This document shows positions 19,094-28,383 of a stretch of DNA of 64,000 bases, in pieces (the first letter of the stretch is position 1; every line of letters starts with the position of its first letter). The DNA lies in contig NZ_CP109479.1 of the NCBI RefSeq assembly GCF_036227485.1, positions 10,106,001 to 10,170,000 of the forward strand, read 5' to 3'. The DNA is from Streptomyces sp. NBC_01451 (GTDB lineage Bacteria; Actinomycetota; Actinomycetes; Streptomycetales; Streptomycetaceae). A program made the position numbers and the translations under genes. The notes under the pieces are model-generated. The model ran no database searches, was not told the DNA's origin, and saw nothing but the letters and a program-made list of their open reading frames with translations.

Positions 19094-19655
19094 GGGTCTC
19101 TCCCTCCTCAAGGCCGAGATTGATCTTTAGCTGACGTCGGGCGCGGTGCAGGTTCTGTCGTACGGCAGCGGGAGTCCGCCTGAGCGCGGCCGCGATCTCT
19201 TCGGCGGTGAAACCGTCCAATGACCAGGCGAGGACATCTCGCTGTGCGGGCGGCAGCTGACGAATGGCGTCAATGACGGTGCGGCTCTCCTCGGACAGCG
19301 CCAGCTTGGCGACGGGGCAGATGCCGCCAGGCATATCTGGTACCTCGCCGGTGGACTGCTCCCGCCGGTCGTTTTGCCGCCAGTAGAACCGCAGGGCCGC
19401 CGTACGCAGATAGGCCCCGGGATACTCCAATCTCGTCCAGAGATCAGGAAGCACGGCGAGGAGAGCTTGGTGCGCGGCGTCGTCGGCCTCGAACTCGCTC
19501 GCGCCCTGATACATCAGAAACTTGGTCAAGAGCTTCTTCTCGGCAACGTAGAAGGTGTCGAAGTCCTCACGGTGCACGGCGGGGGACGGCACGAAGGACC
19601 GCACCTGCTGAGGGCGCGGCCCGGTGTGCCCGGCCGGAGCCGGTAGTTCGCTCAT
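19086..19655 (-). CDS. ECF-type RNA polymerase sigma factor
   Basis: 189 residues. Region 2 lies at about 32-100 ('FDTFYVAEKKLLTKFLMYQG', 'AHQALLAVLPDLW', 'YLRTAALRFYWRQND'). Region 4 lies at about 130-180 ('IRQLPPAQRDVLAWSLDGFT', 'EEIAAALRRTPAAVRQNLHR'). It would direct RNA polymerase to its own promoter set. It is transcribed with the 80-residue protein upstream and the 190-residue protein downstream. A paralogous but truncated copy sits at 40999-41331 next to a paralogue of the 80-residue gene, so the module has been duplicated or acquired twice. Confidence 0.85.
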   Translation of the reverse strand: MSELPAPAGHTGPRPQQVRSFVPSPAVHREDFDTFYVAEKKLLTKFLMYQGASEFEADDAAHQALLAVLPDLWTRLEYPGAYLRTAALRFYWRQNDRREQSTGEVPDMPGGICPVAKLALSEESRTVIDAIRQLPPAQRDVLAWSLDGFTAEEIAAALRRTPAAVRQNLHRARRQLKINLGLEEGETRE

Positions 19656-19656
19656 G

Positions 19657-19899
19657 TCAGGCTGCCTCGCCGCGCGGGAGTTTGATGGTCACGCGCCGAC
19701 CGTCGGGCAGAATCTCCGTGATCTCGCTGCCGGGCGGCAGATGGCCGATCGTGTCGATCGGAGTCTCCCGCTGCTGCTCAGCCCTGCGGATCTCCCTCTC
19801 CACACGGCGCCAGCACGAACGCGCGCTCATCCAGGTGTACACCAGCCGCAGCGCTCCGGCCGCAGCGGCGAACCCTGCGGTGATCGTCACGGGCTCCAT
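19657..19899 (-). CDS. Small membrane-associated protein upstream of the sigma factor
   Basis: 80 residues with an N-terminal hydrophobic helix ('TITAGFAAAAGALRLVYTWM'), a basic amphipathic stretch, and the motif 'LPPGSEITEILPDGRRVTI'. The 78-residue protein at 40763 has the same layout and an 'LPPGSRLIE' motif. Both lie immediately upstream of a sigma gene, so the pairing is conserved. Function is unknown. Confidence 0.7.
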   Translation of the reverse strand: MEPVTITAGFAAAAGALRLVYTWMSARSCWRRVEREIRRAEQQRETPIDTIGHLPPGSEITEILPDGRRVTIKLPRGEAA

Positions 19900-20474
19900 A
19901 CGAACTCCCCAAGTCGTCGGCGCCTCCCGAGGCGCCGTATTACCCCCTTAAGCGTCCAGTCCCAGGACTTGTGACATTTCGCAGGTCAGCGACGTCAGCT
20001 ACCACACAACAACAGCGCACCGCAACGAGATCGCTTCCCGCTGCTCTCGCTGCGCCCAGATTCCTGACACGCCGGGCACCGCAGCGGACCGGGGGGTGGG
20101 ATCCGATTGGCGAGGCCCGTGAGGCAGACAGATGCCGGTGGAGAGCGAGCGAGGGTCGACTGCAGCCTCGAGGCGCCGTCTTGAGCCCGAAGACCGCCTC
20201 GGTGCCGTAGAACACGAAGGCGACCACGGAGAACAACACGGTGATGGTCTCCATGGTGGTGCCGGGCGTCTCCGAGACCACGCTCGCTTGTACCTCTGCC
20301 AGAGCCACTTCCCAGAGCCACGTCGACGTGTACGCCGGCACCGCTGGCTGTGCTGTGCGTGCCGGGCCGCGAAGTCGTGAGTGTGTGCGGGAGTTGGGAG
20401 GGGTCCTGTCGGGCGTGAGGCGGAGGCTGGGGAACATCCTGTGGGGGGGCGCGGGGGTCGGGTTCGGTGGCTGT
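19900..20474. other. Intergenic, possible membrane-protein remnant
   Basis: On the minus strand around 20170-20260 the peptide 'METITVLFSVVAFVFYGTEA' looks like the first helix of a membrane protein but leads nowhere. No terminator or repeat is clear. The 5' part probably holds the promoter of the sigma module. Confidence 0.35.
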
Positions 20475-21038
20475 TCAGGTATCGGAGAGTGCGGTGTGGA
20501 GGAGTGCGCGGGCGTAGTCCTCGGCTGGCATGTTCGCGGCTGCGGCTTTGGCTTGGAGGGTGTGGTGTTGGGTTTCTCCTATGGAGATGTGGAGGCTGTG
20601 GTCCGCAGCGATGCCGAGTAGTCGCGGTGTGTAGGGCTGGGTGAGGTGTTCGGTCAGGAGGGTGGCGAGGAGTTCGGGGACGGGGTGGCGGGGTTTTTCG
20701 CCGTGGCGGATCCATCGGCTGACCCGGGAGCGGTCGACGGCGATGCCGCGTTGTCCTGTTTGTTCGGCCCGGTGGTTGATGCGGCGGGCGGTTTCGCTGT
20801 TGTTCCAGCCTGCCTGGGCGAGGGCGAGTGCGAGGGTGTAGTTCGGGTTTTTCAGTGTGTGCCGTCCGGGTGGTGTGGGCTGGCAGGGGGGCGTGATCGT
20901 GTTGCGGAGGGGTTCGCAGCACCGCGGGTCGTAGACGGTGTGGGGGGCCGGGCGGGACGGTGGTGGTGTGCCTTCCACCAGGTGGGCGTGTGGTGCTTGG
21001 TGAGGTGGCTGGGGCCGCCTTGGAGGAGGGTGTGTCAT
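20475..21038 (-). CDS. Helix-turn-helix regulator
   Basis: About 187 residues if started at ATG 21038; the Pro-rich first 60 residues may be untranslated. The conserved part is 'LALALAQAGWNNSETARRIN' and 'VDRSRVSRWIRHGEKPRHP', an XRE-like HTH seen in many Streptomyces proteins. A C-terminal stretch 'LLGIAADHSLHISIGETQHH' follows. Its 5' end overlaps the start of the divergent murC-like gene, so the two promoters must overlap and mutual control is plausible. Confidence 0.6.
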   Translation of the reverse strand: MTHPPPRRPQPPHQAPHAHLVEGTPPPSRPAPHTVYDPRCCEPLRNTITPPCQPTPPGRHTLKNPNYTLALALAQAGWNNSETARRINHRAEQTGQRGIAVDRSRVSRWIRHGEKPRHPVPELLATLLTEHLTQPYTPRLLGIAADHSLHISIGETQHHTLQAKAAAANMPAEDYARALLHTALSDT

Positions 21039-22482
21039 GGCGGAAGCCGCAGTCCCTACGATCACGCCGACGGTGCCGGCCGGTGGTCCGGTGGATGTGA
21101 GGCGCCCGTATTTCGTGGGGATCGGCGGCCTGGGCATGCTGCCGGTGGCGCGGGTGTGTGCCGAGCGGGGATACATGGTGTCGGGCAGTGATGTCCGGGT
21201 GTCGGAGGGGCTGGAGGAACTGGTCCGCTGTGGTGTGGTGGTGCACACCGGGCACGCGGCCGGGCAGGTCCCGGCGGACGCGACCGCGGTCGTGTTCACG
21301 CATGGAGTGGGTGAGGACCATCCCGAGATCGCACAGGCGCGCCGGCGCGGTATCCCGCTGGTGCACCGGTCGGCGGTGCTGAACGCGTTGATGGCGGCCG
21401 ACCGTGCGGTGGTGGCGGTGCTGGGGACGCACGGGAGGACAAGTACGTCGGGGATGCTGGCGTTCTCGCTCGCCCGCATGGGGCAGGAGCCCTCGTACGT
21501 GCTGGGTGGCGACCTTGATGTGCCGGGCAGTGGCGGATGTGCGGGCAGGGGTGGTTTCTTCGTCGCGGAGGTCGACGAGTCGGACCGCACTCATATCGGT
21601 GTGCGGATGGGCGTGGCGGTGATCACGAGCATCGGGCACGGCCACGTGGAGAACTATGCCGCGGCGGTCGACCACGTCGGCGCCTACGAGCGGTGTGTCC
21701 GTACCGGTCTGGACGTGCACGGCACGCTGGTGCTGAGCGCCGACGATCCCGGATGCCGGGAACTCGCCTCCCGGCTGGCCGCGCGGGGGGACGGGCCCCG
21801 GAGGGTGACGTTCGGCCTCTCGTCGTCCGCGGACTGGCGGGTGAGTGAGGCGGTCAGTACGGGCGGGAGCACCACGGCGGTGCTGCACGGTCCGCGGGGT
21901 AGGGAGTTCGATCTCGTGCTGCGGGTGCCCGGCGTCCACCAGCTCCTGAACGCCGCCGCGGCCGTCGCCACCCTGCACACCCTGGGCCAGGAGGGCGACC
22001 TGGCCGTGGAGGCCCTGGGCTGCTTCGACGGTGTGCGGCGGCGTATGACGCTGTCGGGGGAGGCGGCCGGGGTGCTGGTCTTCGACTCCTACGCCCATCA
22101 TCCCGACGAGGTGGGCGTGGATCTGGCTGCCGCGCGCTGCCTGGTGGAGGCCGGCGGCCGGGTGATCGTGGTGTTCCAGTCGCCTGGCCAGGCCCGGCTG
22201 GACATGTTCGGCGATGCCTTCGCGAAGGCGCTGGCCGGCTGTGACCGGGTGGTGCTGACGGACAGTGGTCAGGGCGTCGTCGCCGGGGCGCTGGAGGCGC
22301 TGGCCGCCCGCATCACCGGTGCGGGCGGCAGCGCGGGGCATGTGGTGCCCGACCGGGCGCAGGCCGTGGTGTCCGCTGCCGATGGGGCGCGGTCGGGTGA
22401 TGTGGTGATCCTGATGGGGACCGGTGACATCGTCGAGTCGGGGCCGCTGCTGCGGGCCGCGCTGGCCCCCGCCGCGGCCTAG
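21037..22482 (+). CDS. Divergent MurC-like (UDP-MurNAc:L-Ala ligase) protein
   Basis: 481 residues with all three Mur-ligase domains: Rossmann-like N-terminus ('YFVGIGGLGMLPVARV'), central ATPase ('VVAVLGTHGRTSTSGMLAF', 'EVDESDRTH') and C-terminal domain ('LMGTGDI'). Canonical MurC joins L-Ala to UDP-MurNAc in the cytoplasm. Here the P-loop reads GTHGRTST, so the invariant Lys is Arg. The usual HNxxNA box reads 'HQLLNA', and the 'PHxxSRT' segment is replaced by 'SPGQARL'. It is accessory, not the housekeeping copy, and may be inactive or repurposed. Its 3' end overlaps the convergent murF by 4 bases. Confidence 0.85.
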   Translation: MAEAAVPTITPTVPAGGPVDVRRPYFVGIGGLGMLPVARVCAERGYMVSGSDVRVSEGLEELVRCGVVVHTGHAAGQVPADATAVVFTHGVGEDHPEIAQARRRGIPLVHRSAVLNALMAADRAVVAVLGTHGRTSTSGMLAFSLARMGQEPSYVLGGDLDVPGSGGCAGRGGFFVAEVDESDRTHIGVRMGVAVITSIGHGHVENYAAAVDHVGAYERCVRTGLDVHGTLVLSADDPGCRELASRLAARGDGPRRVTFGLSSSADWRVSEAVSTGGSTTAVLHGPRGREFDLVLRVPGVHQLLNAAAAVATLHTLGQEGDLAVEALGCFDGVRRRMTLSGEAAGVLVFDSYAHHPDEVGVDLAAARCLVEAGGRVIVVFQSPGQARLDMFGDAFAKALAGCDRVVLTDSGQGVVAGALEALAARITGAGGSAGHVVPDRAQAVVSAADGARSGDVVILMGTGDIVESGPLLRAALAPAAA

Positions 22483-23867
22483 GCGCCGGTGGGATGGGGG
22501 CTGGGCTGGAGCAGCGCGTCGGCGAGCTGCTGCAGCTGGACGTCCCGGCCGGCTTTGATCAGGACGACGTCGCCGGAGCGCAGGGTGTTGCGCAACAGGT
22601 CCAGGGCGGTGTCCTGGTCGGGCAGGTGGAGGGCTGTCCCGCCGCTGCTGCGCACGCCGTCCTGCATCCATCCGGCTTCGTCCTCTCCCACCAGGATGAT
22701 CTGGTCCAGGTCCCGTTCGGCGGCGTGGCGGCCGATCTCCTCGTGGGAGGTGCGCGCGTCGTCGCCGAGTTCGTTCATCCGGCCCAGGACGGCGATGGAG
22801 CGCTGGTCGCGTCCGCCGGTCATGGAGGCGAGTGCGTTCAGGGCGTGGCGCATCGAGTGGGGGTTGGCGTTGTAGGCGTCGTTGACGATCGTGACGCCGT
22901 CGGCGCGGGTGGTCGTCTCCATCCGCCACCGGGAGCGCGGGAGGGCCTGGGACAGGCGTGCGGCGCTCTCCTGCACGCGGAGTCCGGCTTCGCGGGCGAC
23001 GGCGGCGGCGGCCAGGCTGTTGGGAACCTGTACGTCGCCGGCGGACTGGAGGTGGACGGGGGCGCTGCCCTCGGGGGCGGTGAGGGTGTAGGAGGCCCGG
23101 CCCTGACCGTCGGTGGTGACGTCGACGGCGCGGACGGTGGCCTGTTCGCTCAGCCCGTAGGTGACGACCCTGCCCCGGGTGCGCAGGCGGATGGCTGCGG
23201 TGAAGTCGTCGTCGGCGTTCAGGACGGCGAGTCCGTCGGGCTGGAGGGCTTCGACGATCTCGCCCGTGGCCTGGGCGATGTTCTGCCGGCTGCCGAACTC
23301 GCCGAGGTGTGCGGTGCCGACGTTGGTGATGACGCTGATGTCCGGCGGGGCGATCCAGGTGAGGTCCCGGATGTCGCCGATGTGGCGGGCTCCCATCTCC
23401 AGGACGAGGTAGTCGGTGGTCTTGTCGCCCAGGGTGATGGTCAGCGGCAGGCCGGTCTCGTTGTTGAAGGACTGCGGGGTGCAGACCACGGTGCCGGGCA
23501 GCACCTGGGCGATGAAGTCCTTCGTGCTTGTCTTGCCGGCCGAGCCGGTGACGGCCACCACCGTGGCGGTGGCCAGGGGGTCGTGGAGGAGGGCGCGGCC
23601 GAGGCGTGCGAACGCGGTCAGGACATCCTCGACGACGATCGCGGGGAAGCCCACGGGCCGGGTGACGAGGGCCGCGACCGCACCGCCTGCGATGGCGGCC
23701 TCGACGTAGTCATGGCCATCGGTGTACTGGCCCTTCAGCGCGACGAACAAGGCTCCGGGGACGATCTCGCGGGAGTCGACGCGGGCGGGCTGCGTGACCT
23801 GGGCCTTGCGGTCGAGGACATTGGCGAGCCGGCCGCCGACGACGGCGGCGATGCTGGTCAAGGACAT
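22479..23867 (-). CDS. murF: MurF-like UDP-MurNAc-tripeptide:D-Ala-D-Ala ligase
   Basis: 462 residues from ATG 23867 (a TTG at 23876 with a closer ribosome site is the alternative). N-terminal domain 'MSLTSIAAVVGGRLANV' and 'VDSREIVPGALFVALKG'; ATPase P-loop 'VTGSAGKTSTKDF' intact; 'EMGARHIGDI', 'VITNVGTAHLGEFGS' and 'VNDAYNANPHSM' are all MurF signatures. MurF adds D-Ala-D-Ala (or an altered dipeptide) to the peptidoglycan precursor. As an accessory copy beside a MurC-like gene it may serve self-resistance or a special cell-wall precursor; that is inference. Confidence 0.85.
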   Translation of the reverse strand: MSLTSIAAVVGGRLANVLDRKAQVTQPARVDSREIVPGALFVALKGQYTDGHDYVEAAIAGGAVAALVTRPVGFPAIVVEDVLTAFARLGRALLHDPLATATVVAVTGSAGKTSTKDFIAQVLPGTVVCTPQSFNNETGLPLTITLGDKTTDYLVLEMGARHIGDIRDLTWIAPPDISVITNVGTAHLGEFGSRQNIAQATGEIVEALQPDGLAVLNADDDFTAAIRLRTRGRVVTYGLSEQATVRAVDVTTDGQGRASYTLTAPEGSAPVHLQSAGDVQVPNSLAAAAVAREAGLRVQESAARLSQALPRSRWRMETTTRADGVTIVNDAYNANPHSMRHALNALASMTGGRDQRSIAVLGRMNELGDDARTSHEEIGRHAAERDLDQIILVGEDEAGWMQDGVRSSGGTALHLPDQDTALDLLRNTLRSGDVVLIKAGRDVQLQQLADALLQPSPHPTGA

Positions 23868-23891
23868 GGGATGCAACGCGATTCTCCCTGC

Positions 23892-24525
23892 TCAGGTGGT
23901 GGGTTGGGACGCTGCCGGGCGGGCCGTGGAGGGCCGGGCAGCCGGCAGCCGTACGGTGCGGCGCAGGTCGGGCCGGACACCGCGTCCGGCGAAGAAGTCC
24001 CCGAAGCGGTCCAGGGACAGGACCGGGGCCAGGGTCTGGGGGATGGTGTCTGGGACGGGGTGCGCAAGACGACCTGTCCCGTCCGTGTGGCCGATGGCCA
24101 GGACGCGGTGGCCGCCGCGCCGCTCCGGATCGTGTGCGGGCGGGCGGGTCTTCTTGGCGACGCAGGCCGTCACCAGGTGCCCCTCGCCCAGGAGTCCGGG
24201 GAGGCGGTGGAGGTCCGGCTCGGGGGGCACGGCGGCCGGCATGCGGGAGGTGTCTGCCGCACAGGCGGCGGACGGCCGGTGGACCAGCCCCATTTTTGGC
24301 CGTCCCGCCGCGCTGCTGGACGCAGCCGCCGAAGCGGCGGGCCCCGGCGGGGAGTTCGTACAGGACGGGGGCGTTGCCGTCGCGGTGCAGGAACGCCATG
24401 CCGTCCGTCACCGTCGGCGCCCCCCGGTGAACAAGCTGCGCGGTCTGCCCGGCCAGGTCCGGAGGTCTGGATGCCGTCCCGCACGGTGAGGCAGTTGTGG
24501 GTCGCTGAACCGTCGCCCGATCCCG
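23892..24525 (-). pseudogene. Degenerate gene upstream of murF, family not recognised
   Basis: Three successive minus-strand frames read like coding sequence: 'ATHNCLTVRDGIQT', then 'APTVTDGMAFLHRDGNAPVL' and 'ELPAGARRFGGCVQQR', then 'LHRLPGLLGEGHLVTACVAK' to 'VRPDLRRTVRLPA'. The joins imply at least two indels. I do not recognise the product. Confidence 0.4.
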
Positions 24526-24870
24526 GCAGCGGAGGCGGCTGCTGTGCGTCGACTCGGACGGAGCAGCGCGGGAAGGCGGGCGCAGTGGATGTATCAGGCG
24601 GACGCGGAACCGGAGGCGTCGGCCGGAGGCGGCCGGGCACAAAGACGTTCATGCAGGTCGGCACCATGGGTCCTGTCCAGAAGTGATGGGTTGTGCCGGG
24701 CCGGGCCGGGCCGCTTGGCTCTTGGCCCGCCCCCCCCGGCCGTCACGGGCCCGGGGGAGCGAAGGGTGCTGGTGTCCTGTCGTCGGGCGGGGAACCCCCA
24801 TTCCCGCTCGACGGCAAGGGGCCCGCGCACGGTGATGCGGATTTCACGGGGGTGCCGTGCGCGGGGGTTG

Positions 24871-26157
24871 TCAGACGGCTGTCGGGTCGGGCTCGATGTG
24901 CCGCAGGTGGTCGGCGAAGCGCACCGACCACGGAATGTGCCCTGTCTCGTCCTGGGGGGCGGGTCTGGGTCTGTGCTCGCGCAGGGCGGCTTGGGCCAGG
25001 CGCAGGCGCTGGACTTCGCCGGTGCCGGCGGGTGCGTAGGTGGTCTGCATGTCACGGAAGACCCGGGAGATCTCGCCGGAGGTGTCGAGGCTGTTCGCGC
25101 CGTGCAGTTCCATCGCGTCCCGGCCGGAGTCGCGGGCCGCTTCGTGGCCGAAGGTCTTGGCGGTGATGAGCTGGTCGTCGCAGTCCGTGCCGTGGTCGAG
25201 CATGTCGACGGCGTGGTAGGTGAGGATCCGGGCGGTGTGCAGGCGGGCCGTCATCGCGCCGACACGGTCGCGTACGACGCCGATGTCGCAGAGCGTTCCC
25301 TGGTAGCGGGGCCGGCTGGCGGTGTACCGGGTGGTGAGGTCGAGGGCCGCTTCGTGCAGGCCGAGGGAGAGGGCCGTGAGGTTGGGCCGTCCGTAGAGGA
25401 TGCTGCTGGACTGGGCGACGGCCAGGCCCCCTCCGACCTCGCCGAGAACGTTCTCCGGGGGGAGGCGTACGCGGTCGAATCCGAGCCCGCCGAAGCCGAA
25501 GCCGCGCAGGCCGAACGCGCCGACGTACCGGTTGGCGCAGACGCCTCTGCGCTCGCCGGCGACGAGGAAGGCGGTCAGGGCCTGGGAGGTGCGGGTGCCG
25601 GGCGGTGCGGTACGGGCGACCACGACATGGATGTCGGCGATCTGGCTGTTCCCGATGTGTGCCTTCGTGCCGGTGAGGATCCACGCTTTGCCGTCCCACT
25701 CGGCTGTGGTGGTCATGCCGCCGATGTGGCCGCCCTGGTCGGGTTCGGTGACGGCGATCGACAGCAGCACGCTGCCGTCGGCGACGCCCGGGAGGAGTTC
25801 CGCACGCTGTCGTTCGGTGCCGAAGTGGAGCAGGGCGGCGACGGGGATCAGGCTGGCCTGGAGGATCGCCGCGGCGGCGGCGGATACCCGGGCAAGGCGG
25901 TGGATGAGGATGGACTTGGCCACATGCCCGGCCTGCATGCCGCCGTACGCCTTGGGCACGGTGACGCCGAACCAGCCGCGGGCGGCCAGGAGCCGGGCCA
26001 CCTTCCGGTCGACATAGCGGGCGCTTTCCATGTGGGTCACCCGGGGGCGGATCTCCTCGTCGGCGAAGGCGTCGACGTCCTCCCACAGGGCCTGGTGGCG
26101 GGGGGTGAGGAACGTGTCGAGCACGCGGGGCGCGCGGGGTGTGCTGGATGCGGACAT
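24871..26157 (-). CDS. Acyl-CoA dehydrogenase family protein
   Basis: 428 residues, the normal size. The N-terminal helical domain ('FADEEIRPRVTHMESARYV') is followed by the substrate/FAD middle domain ('LLSIAVTEPDQGGHIGGMTT', 'WILTGTKAHIGNSQIADI'). The C-terminal four-helix domain is present ('YQGTLCDIGVVRDRVGAM', 'DAMELHGANSLDT'). These enzymes introduce an alpha,beta double bond using FAD. The position of the usual catalytic Glu is not certain from sequence alone. It lies 78 bases downstream of the GAF gene and could be the tail of the conservon operon. Confidence 0.88.
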   Translation of the reverse strand: MSASSTPRAPRVLDTFLTPRHQALWEDVDAFADEEIRPRVTHMESARYVDRKVARLLAARGWFGVTVPKAYGGMQAGHVAKSILIHRLARVSAAAAAILQASLIPVAALLHFGTERQRAELLPGVADGSVLLSIAVTEPDQGGHIGGMTTTAEWDGKAWILTGTKAHIGNSQIADIHVVVARTAPPGTRTSQALTAFLVAGERRGVCANRYVGAFGLRGFGFGGLGFDRVRLPPENVLGEVGGGLAVAQSSSILYGRPNLTALSLGLHEAALDLTTRYTASRPRYQGTLCDIGVVRDRVGAMTARLHTARILTYHAVDMLDHGTDCDDQLITAKTFGHEAARDSGRDAMELHGANSLDTSGEISRVFRDMQTTYAPAGTGEVQRLRLAQAALREHRPRPAPQDETGHIPWSVRFADHLRHIEPDPTAV

Positions 26158-26234
26158 GAACGTCCCCTTTCCCTGATGGGCTCACATGACGGCTGAGGCC
26201 GGCTGCACGCGGGGGTGCGCGGGCAGTTGCTACG

Positions 26235-26843
26235 TCAGGGGGCAGGCGGGGTGACGATCTGGAGCGTGTCGGCTGCGGTGCGCGCGGTGTCCTTGACGAT
26301 GGCCAGGACCCGTCTCGCGTCATGGAGGGTGCGCGGTTCGGGGTCGATGATGCAGACCGTGAGCAGGGCGAGGCCGGTGTGCGCGTCGATGACGGGGCTG
26401 CCGAAGTAGCTCTGGATGCCGATGGCGTCGACGACGAGGTTGCTGGCGAACCGCGGGGAGGCGGCCACATTCGGCAGAGGCAGCGACAGCTTGCGCCGGA
26501 CGACCTCGGGGCACCATCCGTGACTGCGGCTCATGGTGCGGCCCACGATGGGATAGCCGGCGTCGCGGGGCGGGTTGCGCAGGCCGAGAAAGGTCTGCTG
26601 CGCGCCGAACGCGTTCACCATGGCGTAGAGGAAGTCGGCACGCTCGCCCATGTCGTGGGCGATCTCGTCCAGTACCTCGACGCCCTCCGTCCCGATGCCC
26701 AGCTGCTCGAACCTGGTCAGGCGGGTGGCCATCTGGGCGGCTTCGGTCTGCGGGTCGTCGGTGAAGGTCTCGATCCGGTGGTGCACGGCGTGGAGCGCCG
26801 GGACGTGCGGAGCGGGGCTCGGGTGGCTGGGGGTGGAGGTCAT
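26235..26843 (-). CDS. GAF-domain protein of the conservon operon
   Basis: 202 residues; ATG 26843 overlaps the cvnD stop (ATGA). A GAF-type ligand-binding domain occupies most of the protein ('LNxVVDA'-like 'NLVVDAIGIQSYFGSPVI', 'TGLALLTVCIIDPEPRTLHD'). No enzymatic output domain is present. It takes the place held in some conservons by an accessory gene after cvnD. It may sense a small molecule or redox state for the CvnA-D complex; this is inference. Confidence 0.8.
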   Translation of the reverse strand: MTSTPSHPSPAPHVPALHAVHHRIETFTDDPQTEAAQMATRLTRFEQLGIGTEGVEVLDEIAHDMGERADFLYAMVNAFGAQQTFLGLRNPPRDAGYPIVGRTMSRSHGWCPEVVRRKLSLPLPNVAASPRFASNLVVDAIGIQSYFGSPVIDAHTGLALLTVCIIDPEPRTLHDARRVLAIVKDTARTAADTLQIVTPPAP

Positions 26844-27448
26844 CTCGCGTCCAAGAGGGCTGAGTCGTCGGTGGCCAGGGCCAGTGCGTGTCTGATCAGG
26901 GTGAGCAGGACGCCGGCCACGGAATGGGGGTTGCGGGCATCGCAGAAGATCACGGGGATGTTGTCGCCTACGTCGAAGGCTTCGCGGATCTCGGGCAGGG
27001 TGCGCGGGGCAGCCCCGGGGAAGCGGTTGACGGCGATGACGAAGGGCAGGCCGAGCTGTTCGAAGAAGTCGGCTGCCGGGTAGCTGCTCTCCAGGCGGCG
27101 GGTGTCGGCCAGGACCACGGCGCCGAAGGCCCCCGCGGAGAGGTCGTGCCACAGGTTCCAGAACCGCGGCTGTCCCGGAGTGCCGAAGAGGTACAGCTCC
27201 AGGTGTTCAGGGTCGTCCCAGCCGACACGGCCGAAATCGAAGGCGACCGTCGTGGTCGTCTTGGCCTCGACACCGTCCAGACTGTCGGTGGCCGCGCTGT
27301 GCGCGGTGAGGACTTCTTCGGTTCTCAACGGCTTGATGTCGCTGATGGCGCCGATCGCGGTGGTCTTGCCGACGCCGAATCCTCCGGCGACAACCAGCTT
27401 CAGGGCTGTGCGCCCGGCAGGCTGAGGGAACTGCGTCACAGGTGTCAC
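26840..27448 (-). CDS. cvnD: Conservon GTPase CvnD
   Basis: 202 residues from GTG 27448, overlapping the cvnC stop (GTGA). Ras-like G motifs: P-loop 'VAGGFGVGKTTAIGAIS', G3-like 'LYLFGTPGQPRFW', and 'FVIAVNRFPGA' in the NKxD position. In Cvn systems this G protein associates at the membrane with CvnA-C, in a way compared with eukaryotic GPCR signalling. It sits fourth in an intact cvnABCD order. Confidence 0.92.
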   Translation of the reverse strand: MTPVTQFPQPAGRTALKLVVAGGFGVGKTTAIGAISDIKPLRTEEVLTAHSAATDSLDGVEAKTTTTVAFDFGRVGWDDPEHLELYLFGTPGQPRFWNLWHDLSAGAFGAVVLADTRRLESSYPAADFFEQLGLPFVIAVNRFPGAAPRTLPEIREAFDVGDNIPVIFCDARNPHSVAGVLLTLIRHALALATDDSALLDAR

Positions 27449-27852
27449 CCGGCCTTCGCTACCGCGTCGGGGAACTTGGTCTTGAGGAAGGCGCTGAGGG
27501 ATTCCAGGAGCTGAAGGTCGGAGCGGTCGCCCGGCGTCTGCGGGACGGGCACCATCAGGGCGCCCGCATCGATCAGGTCGGAGACGAGAATCTTCACCGC
27601 GGTGACGTGCACACCGGTGGTGCCGGCCACTTCCGCGAGGGGACGCCGCCGTTGGCGGCACAGTCCGATGATCTGGGCGCTTTCCGGCGAGAGCCCGGGA
27701 GCGGGCTGACGGCGGCCGGGTCCGAGCACGGTCTGGAGGTTCAGGTGGTGTCGGGGACGGGTGCGGCCGTCGGTCAGCGTGTAGAGCCGGACGATGCCCG
27801 ACGTGTCGTCTCCAGCCCTGGGTAAGGGCTCCTGTGGTGGCCGGGAGGTCAT
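27445..27852 (-). CDS. cvnC: Conservon DUF742 protein CvnC
   Basis: 135 residues with the DUF742 pattern 'IVRLYTLTDGRTRP', 'QIIGLCRQRRRPLAEVAGTT' (HTH-like) and 'VSDLIDAGAL'. The ATG overlaps the cvnB stop and the stop overlaps cvnD, so the whole operon is translationally coupled. Confidence 0.92.
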   Translation of the reverse strand: MTSRPPQEPLPRAGDDTSGIVRLYTLTDGRTRPRHHLNLQTVLGPGRRQPAPGLSPESAQIIGLCRQRRRPLAEVAGTTGVHVTAVKILVSDLIDAGALMVPVPQTPGDRSDLQLLESLSAFLKTKFPDAVAKAG

Positions 27853-28343
27853 GACGCAGCCTCACCATCGGCATCCCGGTCACGGACGAGCGTGGTCATG
27901 AACGGCGCGAACCGTGACACCAGCCGCCCGATCTCGAACGCGACGGCGCCGATGTTCGCGTCCGTGGCGACCAGCACGACCAGCACCGTGGCGACAGTCT
28001 TCCCGCTCTGGTGGAACGTGCTGCCGACGCCGGCATTGGTGACGAGGAACATGACGTCTTCCCGTTCCAGCAGGATCTGCTGCGCCGGCACCTGCTTGCC
28101 CGTGGGCCCGGTGACGCCCTTGGCCAGCCCCGACATTCCCGAGAACGTGGCGGCCAGTTCGTCGGCCCAGTCGGGGTCCATGTGAGAGGAGAACACCTGC
28201 TTCAAGCCGTCGCGTGAGCCCAGCAAGGCGTGGCTGACACCGACCGTGCCCGCCACGAAGTCGTCGAGCAGGCGCGTCATCTGCCCCTTGACCGCATCGG
28301 GGGAAGCCGCGGGGGCCACTGCACCGGTCATGTCGTAAGTCAT
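27849..28343 (-). CDS. cvnB: Conservon roadblock/LC7 protein CvnB
   Basis: 164 residues from ATG 28343. A roadblock/LC7 domain spans about residues 22-115 ('LDDFVAGTVGVSHALLGSRD', 'QQILLEREDVMFLVTNAG'). Such domains modulate small GTPases, here CvnD. It follows cvnA by 40 bases. Confidence 0.92.
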   Translation of the reverse strand: MTYDMTGAVAPAASPDAVKGQMTRLLDDFVAGTVGVSHALLGSRDGLKQVFSSHMDPDWADELAATFSGMSGLAKGVTGPTGKQVPAQQILLEREDVMFLVTNAGVGSTFHQSGKTVATVLVVLVATDANIGAVAFEIGRLVSRFAPFMTTLVRDRDADGEAAS

Positions 28344-28383
28344 CGTCGATTCGCTCCATGCGAAGTTGCGGGGAAGTACAAGG

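Noticed and set aside
20170..20260. Membrane protein gene starting METITVLFSV on the minus strand
   Set aside because: After one hydrophobic helix the frame becomes non-protein-like; at most a remnant.
19999..22929. 976-codon minus-strand open frame over the murC-like gene
   Set aside because: Antisense to a recognisable Mur ligase; composition is His/Arg/Pro-rich and non-protein-like.
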